Assembly: GCF_015461845.1 (NCBI RefSeq)
Contig: NZ_JACOPW010000002.1
Location: 1,054,001 to 1,118,000 of the forward strand
Reading direction: 5' to 3'
Length of the DNA: 64,000 bases
DNA from: Pseudomonas mucoides
GTDB taxonomy: Bacteria > Pseudomonadota > Gammaproteobacteria > Pseudomonadales > Pseudomonadaceae
The notes beneath the pieces were generated by a model. It ran no database searches and was not told the origin of the DNA. It saw only the letters and a list, made by a program, of their open reading frames with translations. Shown here piece after piece: positions 1 through 8,603 of this stretch. A program made the translations under genes and the position numbers. Numbering within the stretch: position 1 is the stretch's first letter; the number at the start of each line of letters is the position of its first letter.

Positions 1-16
1 GCGATGAGCACCTTGA

Positions 17-41
17 GGCGAGGGAGCTTGCTCCCTCTCCA
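17..41. repeat. REP-type palindrome
   Basis: The sequence GAGGGAGCTTGCTCCCTC is a short perfect hairpin of the Pseudomonas REP type. It lies just past the 3' end of the leftward aldehyde dehydrogenase gene, the usual intergenic position for these elements. Confidence 0.7.
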
Positions 42-55
42 CGGGTGCCGCGTGC

Positions 56-1564
56 TTAAGGCAACGTGATCCAGACGGCCTTTGTCTCGAGCAGGTAATC
101 GAGCTGCTCGGCGCCCAGGTCCTTGCCGAAACCGGACTGTTTGTAGCCACCGAACGGCATCGACGGATCGAGGGTGCCGTGGGCGTTGACGTAGACCGAA
201 CCGGCCTTCAACCGTGGGATCAGGCTGTGCACCTTGCCCAGGTCGTTGGAGTACAGCGCGGCGGCCAGGCCGTACACCGAGTCATTGGCCAGGGCCAGCG
301 CCTCTTCCTCATCGTCGAACGGTGCGGTGACCAGCACCGGACCAAAAATCTCTTCCTGGACAATGCGCATGTCGTTGCGGCAATGGGCGAAGATGGTCGG
401 CTCGACGAAGAAGCCTGGGCCATCGACGGGCTGGCCGCCGTAGACCAGTTCGGCGCCTTCCTGCTTGCCGGTTTCGATGTACTCGGTGACCCGCTGCTTT
501 TGCAGGGCCGAGACCAGCGGGCCAATGAAACAGTCTGGATCCAGACCCGGTGCAATCTTCAGGGTGCGGGTGTAGGCGATCAGCTCACGCAAAAATTCGT
601 CGTAGACACTGCGATGAATATAGGCGCGTGTACCGGCGTCGCACACCTGGCCCGAGTTGAAAAACACACCGTTGGCGACCGCTTGCGCCGCCGCAGGGAT
701 GTCCGCATCGGCCAACACGATTACCGGTGATTTTCCTCCCAGTTCCAGGGTTAGTCGCTTCATTTCGTCCAGCGCCGCACGCCCGACGGTACGGCCGACC
801 GGGGTCGAGCCGGTAAAGGTCAATTTATCGATGCCGGGGTGCGTGGCCATGGCCGCGCCGACCACGCTGCCGCGTCCCGAGACAATATTGATCACGCCGT
901 CGGGAATCCCGGCTTCCTGCACCAGTTCGGCAAAACGCAGGGCTGACAGCGAGGTCAGTTCAGCGGGTTTGACCACCACGGTGCAACCGGTGGCCAGGGC
1001 GGCGCCGAGCTTCCAGGCCATGGTTTGCAGCGGGAAGTTCCACGGCACGATAGCGCCGACCACCCCCACCGCTTCCTTGCGCGTATACGCCAGATAGTTG
1101 CCCGGCAGCGAAGGCTCGACGGTGCGTCCGTGCAGCTTGGTCGCCCACCCGGCGAAATAACGCAAGGTATCGACGGTGCCCTGGATATCGACGTCCTTGG
1201 CAAACGCGACCGACTTGCCCATGTCGATCGATTCGATTTCCGCCAGTTCTGCCGCATTCTGCTCGATCAGGTCCGCCAGGCGTTGCATCAAACGCTCGCG
1301 TTCCACCGGTTTGGCCTGGCTCCAGGCGCCACCGTCGAACTGTGCGCGAGCGGCTTGCACGGCGCGGTCCAGATCCTCGGTGGTGCCCATCGGAATGCGT
1401 GTGATCAGGCCTTCGGTCGACGGATCGATGACGTCGGAGGTCTGTCCGTCGCTGGCCTCGACAAAGGCGCCACCGATGAACATTTTCTGCACCTTGCTGA
1501 GGAAGGTCTGGGTCGCTTCGCAGACACCGAATTTCTGCAGGTACTGCTTAACACTCGCGTCCAT
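56..1564 (-). CDS. NAD(P)-dependent aldehyde dehydrogenase (phenylacetaldehyde dehydrogenase-like)
   Basis: This 502-residue protein is a full-length class aldehyde dehydrogenase that should oxidise an aldehyde to its carboxylate in the cytoplasm. Visible motifs are the cofactor-binding VPWNFPLQ and VVKPAE, the Rossmann element FTGSTPVG, the general-base glutamate in LELGGKSP, the catalytic cysteine in GQVCDAGTR, and the EEIFGPV and PFGGYKQSG motifs. The GQVC(D/T)AG form and the C-terminal KAVW recall phenylacetaldehyde or aromatic aldehyde dehydrogenases, but the substrate cannot be read from sequence. It lies 28 nt downstream of the ureohydrolase gene on the same strand, so the two are probably co-transcribed. 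That context suggests oxidation of an amino- or guanidino-aldehyde. Confidence 0.9.
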   Translation of the reverse strand: MDASVKQYLQKFGVCEATQTFLSKVQKMFIGGAFVEASDGQTSDVIDPSTEGLITRIPMGTTEDLDRAVQAARAQFDGGAWSQAKPVERERLMQRLADLIEQNAAELAEIESIDMGKSVAFAKDVDIQGTVDTLRYFAGWATKLHGRTVEPSLPGNYLAYTRKEAVGVVGAIVPWNFPLQTMAWKLGAALATGCTVVVKPAELTSLSALRFAELVQEAGIPDGVINIVSGRGSVVGAAMATHPGIDKLTFTGSTPVGRTVGRAALDEMKRLTLELGGKSPVIVLADADIPAAAQAVANGVFFNSGQVCDAGTRAYIHRSVYDEFLRELIAYTRTLKIAPGLDPDCFIGPLVSALQKQRVTEYIETGKQEGAELVYGGQPVDGPGFFVEPTIFAHCRNDMRIVQEEIFGPVLVTAPFDDEEEALALANDSVYGLAAALYSNDLGKVHSLIPRLKAGSVYVNAHGTLDPSMPFGGYKQSGFGKDLGAEQLDYLLETKAVWITLP

Positions 1565-1592
1565 TTTTCATGCCCTCTGTGCGGCGGTCAGT

Positions 1593-2597
1593 TCACGCCG
1601 ATTCGGTGGTGGTTGCGCTCACGGCGTGCTTCGCCTGAGCCCGTTCATGGAAGATGAAACCGATACTGTTAAGCAGCAGTTGCGCCGCCAGAATCGAGGT
1701 CATACCGCTCGGGTCATACACCGGTGCAACCTCCACCAGGTCCATGCCGACAATGTTGCCTTTGCTGCGCTTGGCCAGGGCCTGGATGATTTCCAGCACT
1801 TCGTAGTAGAGGAAACCGCCGTGGCTCGGGGTGCCGGTGCCGGGGGCGATGGACGGGTCGAAACCGTCGATGTCGATGGTGATGTAGTAGTTGATGTTCT
1901 GCGGGATCAGCGCCAGCACTCCTTCGACGCCGAGGCGGCGGACATCCCTCACCGAGAGGATTTTCGAACCGGCGGCGTGGGCCGCTTCGTAGTCATCGCG
2001 GTTGGACGACGAGACGTTGCGAATGCCCATCTGGGTCATGCCGACAATGTGGTTCATTTCCGAGGCGCGGCGCAGCGGGTTGCCGTGGCCGTAGCGCACA
2101 CCGTGCCGTTCGTCGACGAAATCCAGGTGCGCATCGAAGTGGATGATGTGGATCGGGCCGCGGCCCTCGAAAGCCTTGATCACCGGCGCGTGCACCGAGT
2201 GGTCGCCGCCGAGCACCACCGGCATGACGCCGGCATCGAGGATTTTGCGCACAGCGTATTCGGTGTTTTCGTTACTGGTGACCATATCGGTGTGCACGAT
2301 GTCGGCGTCACCGACGTCGACCATGCGCACGTCGGCGGCGGTCAGGTACATCACGTCGTCTTCGTGGTCGTAAGCGCCGGCGTGGCCGAAGGAAAACAGC
2401 GTCGATGCTTCGCGAATCCCGCGTGGTCCGAAGCGTGCGCCGGAGCGCCACTGGGTGCCCATGTCATTGGGCACGCCGAGCACCGCGACGTCGGCATCCA
2501 GCGCGTCCCAATCGGTGCACACCGGGGATTTGCCAAAGGTGCAATGACCTACGAATGGCAGGTTCAGGCGACCGGATTCATAACCGTTATTCGACAT
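1593..2597 (-). CDS. Agmatinase/guanidino-acid ureohydrolase family protein
   Basis: This 334-residue ureohydrolase has the binuclear-metal motifs of the arginase/agmatinase fold: GGDHSV, FDAHLDF and DIDGFDPSIAPGTGTP. The family hydrolyses a guanidino group to urea plus an amine. The DIDGFDP variant and APGTGTP segment resemble guanidinobutyrase/agmatinase types more than arginase, but the substrate is uncertain. The start is placed at ATG 2597 because GGAGAGG lies 6 nt upstream; an upstream in-frame GTG at 2612 would swallow that site. It heads a two-gene operon with the aldehyde dehydrogenase and is divergent from a LysR gene, the likely regulator. Confidence 0.88.
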   Translation of the reverse strand: MSNNGYESGRLNLPFVGHCTFGKSPVCTDWDALDADVAVLGVPNDMGTQWRSGARFGPRGIREASTLFSFGHAGAYDHEDDVMYLTAADVRMVDVGDADIVHTDMVTSNENTEYAVRKILDAGVMPVVLGGDHSVHAPVIKAFEGRGPIHIIHFDAHLDFVDERHGVRYGHGNPLRRASEMNHIVGMTQMGIRNVSSSNRDDYEAAHAAGSKILSVRDVRRLGVEGVLALIPQNINYYITIDIDGFDPSIAPGTGTPSHGGFLYYEVLEIIQALAKRSKGNIVGMDLVEVAPVYDPSGMTSILAAQLLLNSIGFIFHERAQAKHAVSATTTESA

Positions 2598-2748
2598 TTC
2601 AAGCCTCTCCACTTTTTGTTATCGGCTGGGCGGACTGCAAGGCGACCGCCGTTGGAATGACTATGGGCGCAGGTTTTCGTGGAAAAAATGCTAAACATCA
2701 GATACTCATATCGGCATTACCGATGCATCCACGTGCGGGAGGTCCAAG

Positions 2749-3663
2749 GTGATTCAGCTACACGATGTCGATCTGAAATTGCTCAGGGTGTTTGCCACGA
2801 TTGTGCGGTGCGGGGGCTTTTCCGCCGCGCAGGCCGCGTTGAACGCCGGTCAGTCGACGATCAGCGAACAGATGACTCATCTGGAAACCCGGCTCGGGGT
2901 CAAACTCTGCCAACGCGGGCGCAGCGGGTTTCGCCTGACCGAGCAAGGCGTGGCGATACATGAAGCCACCCAACGCCTGCTGTCGGCGGTGGAAAATTTC
3001 TGCATGGACGCCGACGTGCTCAAGCAGCACATCAGCGGCAAACTCAACCTGGGAATTATCGACACCACCATCACCGACCCCGATTCACCGCTGCCACGCA
3101 CCACTCAGCGCTTCGTGTCCCGGGGGCATGACGTGCACCTCAACGTCTACGTCGGCACCCCCGCCGAACTCGAAGAACGGGTGCTCGACGGCCGCCTGCA
3201 CCTGGCCATCGGGCACTTCCCGATCCATGTACCGGGGTTGCTGCACACACCGCTGTATCAAGAGGCCTTGGGCTTGTATTGCGGGCGCAGGCATCCGCTG
3301 TATGGCAACAAGGCCGAAGGCGACGAACTGCTCGAAGAAATCGCCGCGAGCCGCATTGTCGTACGCGGCTACATGCAGCAATACGACCTCGAACATTTGG
3401 GTGTCAGCAAAGCCGCCGCGACCGTGGACAATATCGAGGCGCTGGCGATTTTGCTGATCTCCGGGGCCTACCTGGGCTTTCTGCCAGCGCATTTCGCCGC
3501 GCAGTGGATCAAGACCGGGGAGATGCACCAACTGGCGCCGAACAGCCTGCAACTGGTGTCGCCGTTTGACGTGATTACCCGACGCGGCACGGCCCCGCCA
3601 CCGATCCTCCAGGCCTTCCTGGAGGACCTGGCGGCCAGCTCGCGTAAAACCGCCAATGGCTGA
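2749..3663 (+). CDS. LysR-family transcriptional regulator
   Basis: The protein has 304 residues. The N-terminal winged helix-turn-helix (about residues 5-65, DLKLLRVFATIVRCGGFSAA onward, with STISEQMTHLETRLG as recognition region) is followed by a periplasmic-binding-like effector domain, the standard LysR layout. The start is GTG with AGG a few bases upstream. The gene is divergent from the ureohydrolase-aldehyde dehydrogenase operon across 151 bp, so it most likely regulates that operon. The inducer is not predictable. Confidence 0.9.
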   Translation: MIQLHDVDLKLLRVFATIVRCGGFSAAQAALNAGQSTISEQMTHLETRLGVKLCQRGRSGFRLTEQGVAIHEATQRLLSAVENFCMDADVLKQHISGKLNLGIIDTTITDPDSPLPRTTQRFVSRGHDVHLNVYVGTPAELEERVLDGRLHLAIGHFPIHVPGLLHTPLYQEALGLYCGRRHPLYGNKAEGDELLEEIAASRIVVRGYMQQYDLEHLGVSKAAATVDNIEALAILLISGAYLGFLPAHFAAQWIKTGEMHQLAPNSLQLVSPFDVITRRGTAPPPILQAFLEDLAASSRKTANG

Positions 3664-3742
3664 TCTGCGCTCGCCACAGCCACGCAGTGCCCGGCATACT
3701 CATTGATGCAATCACCCCGCTCACCACCCTTGCAGGCCCGTT

Positions 3743-5251
3743 ATGCGCATCCACGTCACCTTCATCGACCGCGTCGGCATCACCCAGGAAGTGCTGGCCC
3801 TGCTCGGTGGGCGCCGGTTCAATCTGGACGCCGTCGAGATGGTGCCGCCGAACGTTTACATCGATGCGCCGACCCTCGGTGCCGAGGTGCTGGAAGAGTT
3901 GCGCGAGGCCTTTCTCGGGGTGCAGGGTGTGCAAGCGGTGACGATGGTCGACATCCTTCCGGGGCAGCGCCGCAGCTTGCAACTCGATGCCTTGCTCGCG
4001 GCCAGCACTGACGCCGTTTTGGCCGTGGATGATCGCGGTGTCGTGCTGCTGGCCAACCCGGCGCTGATTGCATTGTGTGGGCGCGAACCGGCTGGTGAAT
4101 CGCTGACGGCATTGTTTGATGATCCGTCCCTGCAACACACGTTGATCGAACACCACTTCCGCCTGCCCATGCACGAGGTCAGCCTGGGCGGCCAGACGTT
4201 ACTGCTGGACGCCATGCCAATCACCGACGCCGGCGCCCTGCTGACCCTGTATCACCCGAGCCGCATCGGCGAACGCCTGTCGGCGCTGCACCATGACCAT
4301 GCCGAAGGGTTTGATGCGCTGCTGGGCGAGTCCCCGGCGATCCGCACGCTCAAGGCCCGTGCCCAACGTGTGGCCACCCTCGATGCGCCGCTGTTGATCC
4401 AGGGGGAAACCGGCACCGGCAAAGAGCTGGTCGCACGGGCCTGCCACGCGCTCAGCACACGTCGGGAGGCGCCATTTCTCGCCCTGAACTGCGCGGCGCT
4501 TCCGGAGAGCCTCGCCGAAAGCGAACTGTTCGGCTACGCCGCCGGCGCGTTCACCGGCGCCCAGCGCGGCGGCAAACTCGGCCTGCTGGAACTGGCGGAT
4601 CAGGGCACGGTGTTTCTTGATGAAGTCGGTGAGATGTCGCCCTACTTGCAAGCCAAGTTGCTGCGCTTTTTGAGCGATGGCTGCTTCCGCCGGGTGGGGG
4701 GGGATCGCGAGGTCAAGGTCAACGTTCGGGTGCTGAGTGCAACCCACCGGGATCTGGAAAAAATGGTCAGCGAAGGCCACTTTCGCGAAGACCTGTTCTA
4801 CCGCCTCAACGTGCTCAACCTGCAAGTACCGCCGCTGCGCGAACGCGGCCACGACATCCTGCTGATGGCCAATCACTTCATGCAACAGGCCTGCGCGCAG
4901 ATCCAGCGCCCGGTCTGCCGTCTGGCCCCGAGCACCTTTGCCGCCCTGCTCGGCAACCGCTGGCCGGGCAATGTGCGCCAGCTGCAAAACGTGATTTTCC
5001 GCGCGGCGGCCATTTGCGAAAACCCGCTGGTAGACATCGACGATCTGGACATCGCCAGGACGGCGGTGGAGCGCCAGAACGACGGTGAAGTTGGCAGCCT
5101 GGAAGAAGCTGTCGAAGGGTTTGAAAAGCACCTGCTGGAGCAGCTCTACCGCAGCTACCCGTCCAGCCGCCTGCTCGCCGCCCGCCTGCAAACCTCCCAC
5201 AGCGCCATCGCCATTCGCCTGCGCAAATACGGCATTCCCGCCAAGCCCTGA
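3743..5251 (+). CDS. Sigma-54-dependent activator, ACT-PAS-AAA+-HTH (TyrR/GcsR-like)
   Basis: The 502-residue protein has an N-terminal ACT-like amino-acid-sensing domain (about residues 1-75), a PAS-like region (about 80-180), an AAA+ domain and a C-terminal helix-turn-helix (about 460-500). The AAA+ part carries Walker A GETGTGKE, the sigma-54 contact loop GAFTGA, Walker B GTVFLDEVGE and the arginine-containing FREDLFYRLNVL. GAFTGA is intact, so it should contact sigma-54 directly, unlike enteric TyrR. Domain order and the adjacent gcvH-glyA genes match GcsR of P. aeruginosa, which activates a glycine-cleavage operon. The gcvH promoter region holds a sigma-54 promoter and repeated palindromes, the probable target. 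The ligand is probably glycine, by analogy. Confidence 0.92.
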   Translation: MRIHVTFIDRVGITQEVLALLGGRRFNLDAVEMVPPNVYIDAPTLGAEVLEELREAFLGVQGVQAVTMVDILPGQRRSLQLDALLAASTDAVLAVDDRGVVLLANPALIALCGREPAGESLTALFDDPSLQHTLIEHHFRLPMHEVSLGGQTLLLDAMPITDAGALLTLYHPSRIGERLSALHHDHAEGFDALLGESPAIRTLKARAQRVATLDAPLLIQGETGTGKELVARACHALSTRREAPFLALNCAALPESLAESELFGYAAGAFTGAQRGGKLGLLELADQGTVFLDEVGEMSPYLQAKLLRFLSDGCFRRVGGDREVKVNVRVLSATHRDLEKMVSEGHFREDLFYRLNVLNLQVPPLRERGHDILLMANHFMQQACAQIQRPVCRLAPSTFAALLGNRWPGNVRQLQNVIFRAAAICENPLVDIDDLDIARTAVERQNDGEVGSLEEAVEGFEKHLLEQLYRSYPSSRLLAARLQTSHSAIAIRLRKYGIPAKP

Positions 5252-5297
5252 AACCCTGCCCGCCTCCTACAGGGGGCTATGTGCTGTCGATGCGGAC

Positions 5298-5403
5298 TGT
5301 TTGCAAATCGATACAGCGTATCGAATTCAAGACACACCCCTTCCACCCCGTGTTTTCTTGCCCTGCTCGCTACACGCCTGTTGCCCGTATTGATTTCAAT
5401 ACA
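5298..5403. promoter_or_regulatory. Three-copy palindromic operator upstream of gcvH
   Basis: The best palindrome is GTATTGATTTCAATAC at 5387-5402, inside a larger near-perfect inverted repeat at 5381-5408. GTATCGAATTCAAGAC at 5318-5333 matches it at 13 of 16 positions, and GTTTGCAAATCGATAC at 5299-5314 matches its reverse complement at 12 of 16. Centres are 19 and 69 bp apart. They lie 80-180 bp upstream of the sigma-54 promoter, the normal place for enhancer sites. I infer these bind the activator encoded at 3743-5251. Confidence 0.65.
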
Positions 5404-5467
5404 GGCAACACCCTTTGCCTCTCAACAAATAACTATAAGCCATTGATTTAATACAAATAACAAACAT

Positions 5468-5483
5468 TGGCACCCCCCTTGCT
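5468..5483 (+). promoter_or_regulatory. Sigma-54 promoter of gcvH operon
   Basis: TGGCAC at 5468-5473 (-24) and TTGCT at 5479-5483 (-12) keep the required 10-bp spacing between the GG and GC dinucleotides. The expected transcript start is near 5494, about 80 nt before gcvH. The upstream gene encodes a sigma-54 activator, which supports the call. Confidence 0.85.
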
Positions 5484-5576
5484 ATCACTTCCTGCAACCA
5501 CGCTCGCTGCCCCGCACGAGCCTGTAAACGTCATCCGCCACCAGCAGCGGATGGGTCTGAACAATGAGGAGTGGGT

Positions 5577-5960
5577 ATGAGCGAATTGCGTTTTACCGTC
5601 GATCACGAATGGCTGCGGCTTGAGCGTGATGGCCTGGTCACCGTTGGCATCACGCCGTACGCGCAGCAGGCTTTGGGCGATGTGGTGTTCGTGCAAGTGC
5701 CGGAACTGGGGACGTTTGGCGCCGGTGATGAAGTGGCGGTGCTGGAGTCGGTGAAAGCGGCCAGCAACATCGGCATGCCGCTGGACGGCGAAGTGGTCGA
5801 AGTCAACGCGACGCTGGAATCCTCACCGGAACGGGTCAACGAAGACTCACTGGGCGAAGGTTGGTTCTTTCGTTTCAAACCGGCCGACGCTGCAGCCATT
5901 TACCAACTGCTGGATCAGGACGCCTACGCGCGCCTGACCCAGGAATCCGCCGAAGCCTGA
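5577..5960 (+). CDS. gcvH: Glycine cleavage system H protein
   Basis: The 127-residue H protein carries the lipoyl-lysine motif ESVKAAS (around residue 60) and the conserved start region [11 protein letters not shown] protein shuttles the aminomethyl group between the P, T and L proteins on its lipoyl arm. The start at ATG 5577 is preceded by TGAGGAG at the right distance; GTG at 5571 overlaps that site and is unlikely. It is the first gene of gcvH-glyA-lipA under a sigma-54 promoter. No gcvP or gcvT lies in this operon, unlike the related P. aeruginosa cluster. Confidence 0.93.
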   Translation: MSELRFTVDHEWLRLERDGLVTVGITPYAQQALGDVVFVQVPELGTFGAGDEVAVLESVKAASNIGMPLDGEVVEVNATLESSPERVNEDSLGEGWFFRFKPADAAAIYQLLDQDAYARLTQESAEA

Positions 5961-5992
5961 ACCCCTTCCCGCTTACCACACAGGACACCACC

Positions 5993-7249
5993 ATGTTCAG
6001 CAAACACGATCAGATCAAAGGCTACGACGACGAACTGCTGGCAGCGATGAATGCCGAAGACGCACGGCAGGAACACCACATCGAGTTGATCGCCTCCGAG
6101 AACTACACCAGTCAACGGGTGATGGAGGCGCAAGGCAGCGGCCTGACCAACAAGTACGCCGAAGGCTATCCGGGCAAGCGTTATTACGGCGGCTGCGAAC
6201 ACGTTGATGTGGTCGAGCAACTGGCGATTGATCGCGCCAAACAATTGTTCGGTGCCGACTACGCCAACGTCCAGCCGCACTCCGGCTCTTCGGCCAACAG
6301 TGCTGTGTATCTGGCCCTGATCCAGCCTGGAGACACCATTCTCGGCATGAGCCTGGCCCACGGTGGCCACCTGACCCATGGCGCCAAAGTGTCTTCCTCG
6401 GGCAAGCTGTATAACGCCGTGCAGTACGGCATCGACACTAAAACCGGGCTGATCGATTACGACGAAGTCGAGCGCCTGGCCGTCGAGTGCAAGCCAAAGA
6501 TGATCGTTGCCGGTTTCTCGGCTTACTCCAAGACCCTCGACTTCCCGCGTTTCCGCGAGATTGCCGACAAGGTCGGCGCATACCTGTTCGTCGACATGGC
6601 CCACGTCGCCGGGCTGGTGGCGACCGGTCTGTACCCTAACCCGCTCCCCTTCGCCGACGTCGTCACCACCACCACGCACAAAACCCTGCGCGGTCCGCGT
6701 GGCGGCCTGATCCTGGCCAAGGCCAATCCGGAACTGGAGAAAAAGCTCAACGCCGCGGTGTTCCCCGGCGGCCAGGGCGGCCCGCTGATGCACGTGATCG
6801 CAGCCAAAGCGGTGTGCTTCAAGGAAGCGCTGGAGCCCGGTTTCAAAACCTATCAGGCGCAGGTGATTCGCAATGCCCAGGCCATGGCCAAGGTGTTTAT
6901 CGACCGTGGGTTTGACGTGGTGTCTGGCGGCACCGACAACCACCTGTTCCTGGTCAGCCTGATCCGTCAGGGCCTGACCGGCAAAGACGCCGACGCCGCC
7001 CTCGGTCGGGCCGGGATCACGGTGAACAAGAACGCCGTGCCCAATGACCCGCAGTCGCCATTCGTGACGTCGGGGTTGCGCATTGGCACGCCGGCGATCA
7101 CCAGCCGTGGTTTCAAGGAAGCGCAAAGTATCGAGTTGGCGGGATGGATCTGTGACTTGCTTGATCACCTCGGTGATGCCGATGTCGAGGCGCAAGTCGC
7201 CAGCCAAGCCGCCGCCATGTGCAGCGACTTCCCGGTCTACCGCGACTGA
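5993..7249 (+). CDS. glyA: Serine hydroxymethyltransferase
   Basis: The 418-residue enzyme has the PLP-lysine motif [14 protein letters not shown] and the family signatures [25 protein letters not shown] and VDMAHVAGL. It interconverts serine plus tetrahydrofolate with glycine plus methylene-tetrahydrofolate in the cytoplasm. It lies 32 nt after gcvH, and AGGA precedes its ATG. Paired with glycine cleavage it can turn glycine into serine. Pseudomonads usually carry more than one glyA; this is probably the glycine-inducible copy. Confidence 0.95.
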   Translation: MFSKHDQIKGYDDELLAAMNAEDARQEHHIELIASENYTSQRVMEAQGSGLTNKYAEGYPGKRYYGGCEHVDVVEQLAIDRAKQLFGADYANVQPHSGSSANSAVYLALIQPGDTILGMSLAHGGHLTHGAKVSSSGKLYNAVQYGIDTKTGLIDYDEVERLAVECKPKMIVAGFSAYSKTLDFPRFREIADKVGAYLFVDMAHVAGLVATGLYPNPLPFADVVTTTTHKTLRGPRGGLILAKANPELEKKLNAAVFPGGQGGPLMHVIAAKAVCFKEALEPGFKTYQAQVIRNAQAMAKVFIDRGFDVVSGGTDNHLFLVSLIRQGLTGKDADAALGRAGITVNKNAVPNDPQSPFVTSGLRIGTPAITSRGFKEAQSIELAGWICDLLDHLGDADVEAQVASQAAAMCSDFPVYRD

Positions 7250-7268
7250 TCAGCCACCCCGTAATCCC

Positions 7269-7292
7269 TGTGGGAGCGAGCTTGCTCCCACA
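7269..7292. repeat. REP palindrome between glyA and lipA
   Basis: TGTGGGAGCGAGCTTGCTCC and its mirror arm form the classical Pseudomonas REP hairpin. It sits in the 92-bp glyA-lipA gap and may lower lipA expression relative to glyA or stabilise upstream mRNA. Confidence 0.85.
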
Positions 7293-7341
7293 TTGGACTG
7301 TGTGTGGGCTCGCCTCTGCCTTCCGAAGAAAGAAAATACTC

Positions 7342-8322
7342 ATGAACCCCATTGTGGAATCAACCAACCCCGCCCCGGCCAAAATGCAAGTCGGCGTCAA
7401 ACTGCGCGGTGCGCAAAAGGTCGCGCGGATCCCGGTCAAGATCATCCCGACCGATGAGTTCCCGCGCAAACCCGACTGGATCCGCGTGCGCATGCCGATC
7501 TCTCCCGAGGTCGACCGGATCAAACAATTGCTGCGCAAACACAAGCTTCACAGCGTCTGCGAAGAAGCTTCGTGCCCCAACCTCGGCGAATGTTTTTCCG
7601 GTGGCACCGCGACCTTCATGATCATGGGCGACATCTGCACCCGCCGTTGCCCGTTCTGCGATGTCGGCCACGGTCGGCCAAAACCGCTGGACGCCGATGA
7701 GCCGATGAACCTCGCCGTGGCCATCGCCGACCTGCGTCTGAAGTACGTGGTGATCACCTCCGTGGATCGCGACGACCTGCGCGACGGCGGCGCCCAGCAC
7801 TTCGTCGACTGCCTGCGCGAGATCCGCAAGCTGTCGCCGGGCGTGCAACTGGAAACCCTGGTCCCGGATTACCGGGGGCGCATGGATGTTGCGCTGGCGA
7901 TCACCGCGACGGAGCCGCCCGATGTGTTCAACCACAACCTGGAGACCGTGCCACGGCTGTACAAAGCCGCGCGGCCGGGTTCGGATTTCGAGTGGTCGCT
8001 GGACCTGTTGCAGACCTTCAAGTTACTGGTCCCGTCCGTCCCGACCAAGTCCGGCCTGATGCTCGGCCTTGGTGAAACCGACGAGGAAGTGATCGAGGTC
8101 ATGCAGCGAATGCGTGAGCACGACGTCGACATGCTCACGCTCGGCCAGTACCTGCAGCCGTCGCGCAGCCATTTGCCGGTCCAGCGTTTTGTGCACCCGG
8201 ACGTGTTCGCCTGGTTCGCCGAGGAAGGCGCAAAAATGGGCTTCAAGAACGTCGCCTCCGGCCCGCTGGTGCGTTCGTCTTACCATGCAGACCAACAAAT
8301 GCAGGGTGCAAAGGCAGTCTGA
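7342..8322 (+). CDS. lipA: Lipoyl synthase (radical SAM)
   Basis: This 326-residue protein has both iron-sulfur cysteine sets of lipoyl synthase: the auxiliary cluster in [12 protein letters not shown] and the radical-[11 protein letters not shown]. The C-terminal serine ligand motif RSSYHAD is also present. It inserts two sulfurs into the octanoyl chain on lipoyl domains such as GcvH. The start is ATG 7342, so residues begin MNPIVES. It follows gcvH and glyA, so it probably supplies lipoylation capacity when the H protein is induced. It may be a second genomic copy, since housekeeping lipA normally sits beside lipB. Confidence 0.94.
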   Translation: MNPIVESTNPAPAKMQVGVKLRGAQKVARIPVKIIPTDEFPRKPDWIRVRMPISPEVDRIKQLLRKHKLHSVCEEASCPNLGECFSGGTATFMIMGDICTRRCPFCDVGHGRPKPLDADEPMNLAVAIADLRLKYVVITSVDRDDLRDGGAQHFVDCLREIRKLSPGVQLETLVPDYRGRMDVALAITATEPPDVFNHNLETVPRLYKAARPGSDFEWSLDLLQTFKLLVPSVPTKSGLMLGLGETDEEVIEVMQRMREHDVDMLTLGQYLQPSRSHLPVQRFVHPDVFAWFAEEGAKMGFKNVASGPLVRSSYHADQQMQGAKAV

Positions 8323-8353
8323 GGTATGTCGCCTGGAAGAAAGTGACGGGCAT

Positions 8354-8390
8354 AAAAAAACGCCAGACCCGATAGGATCTGGCGTTTCTT
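8354..8390. terminator. Bidirectional terminator between lipA and tRNA-Gln
   Basis: Stem arms CGCCAGA (8361-8367) and TCTGGCG (8378-8384) have TTTCTT on the plus side and seven T on the minus side (8354-8360 read as A). It can stop lipA transcription rightward and the tRNA transcript leftward. Confidence 0.85.
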
Positions 8391-8395
8391 GAAGA

Positions 8396-8470
8396 TGGCA
8401 GGGGCGGCTGGATTTGAACCAACGCATGGCAGGATCAAAACCTGCTGCCTTACCGCTTGGCGACGCCCCT
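8396..8470 (-). tRNA. tRNA-Gln (anticodon TTG)
   Basis: The 75-nt minus-strand gene includes the encoded CCA. Acceptor AGGGGCG pairs with CGCCCCT. The D-arm is followed by anticodon stem GCAGG/CCTGC with loop TTTTGAT, so the anticodon is TTG. The T-arm GTTGG-TTCAAAT-CCAGC is intact. A T-rich terminator follows directly. Confidence 0.95.
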
Positions 8471-8603
8471 GTAGCACTTGCTACGTGTGGACGGGAATTT
8501 AACAACTTTCGCGCCGTCCGGGAAGCCCCTGCTTAAAATATTTTTCTTCTAAAACAGCCACTTAACATTAATTGATTGCAGATACAACGGGCGCCGCAGC
8601 CGA

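Noticed and set aside
1081..1091. GTATAC inside the aldehyde dehydrogenase gene, and others at 21194 and 35816
   Set aside because: They lack the ATATC/GAAAT flanks of the proposed GntR operator, and two of the three lie inside genes.
1176..2660. 494-residue open frame opposite the aldehyde dehydrogenase/ureohydrolase genes
   Set aside because: It spans two real genes in antisense, and its composition (His/Val/Asp-rich) is that of a shadow frame.
4199..5200. 333-residue frame opposite the sigma-54 activator
   Set aside because: It is antisense to clear AAA+ and HTH motifs, with no protein signature of its own.
5924..7207. 427-residue open frame opposite glyA
   Set aside because: It is antisense to a certain glyA gene, lacks any recognisable domain and has no ribosome site. 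Such frames are common in high-GC DNA.
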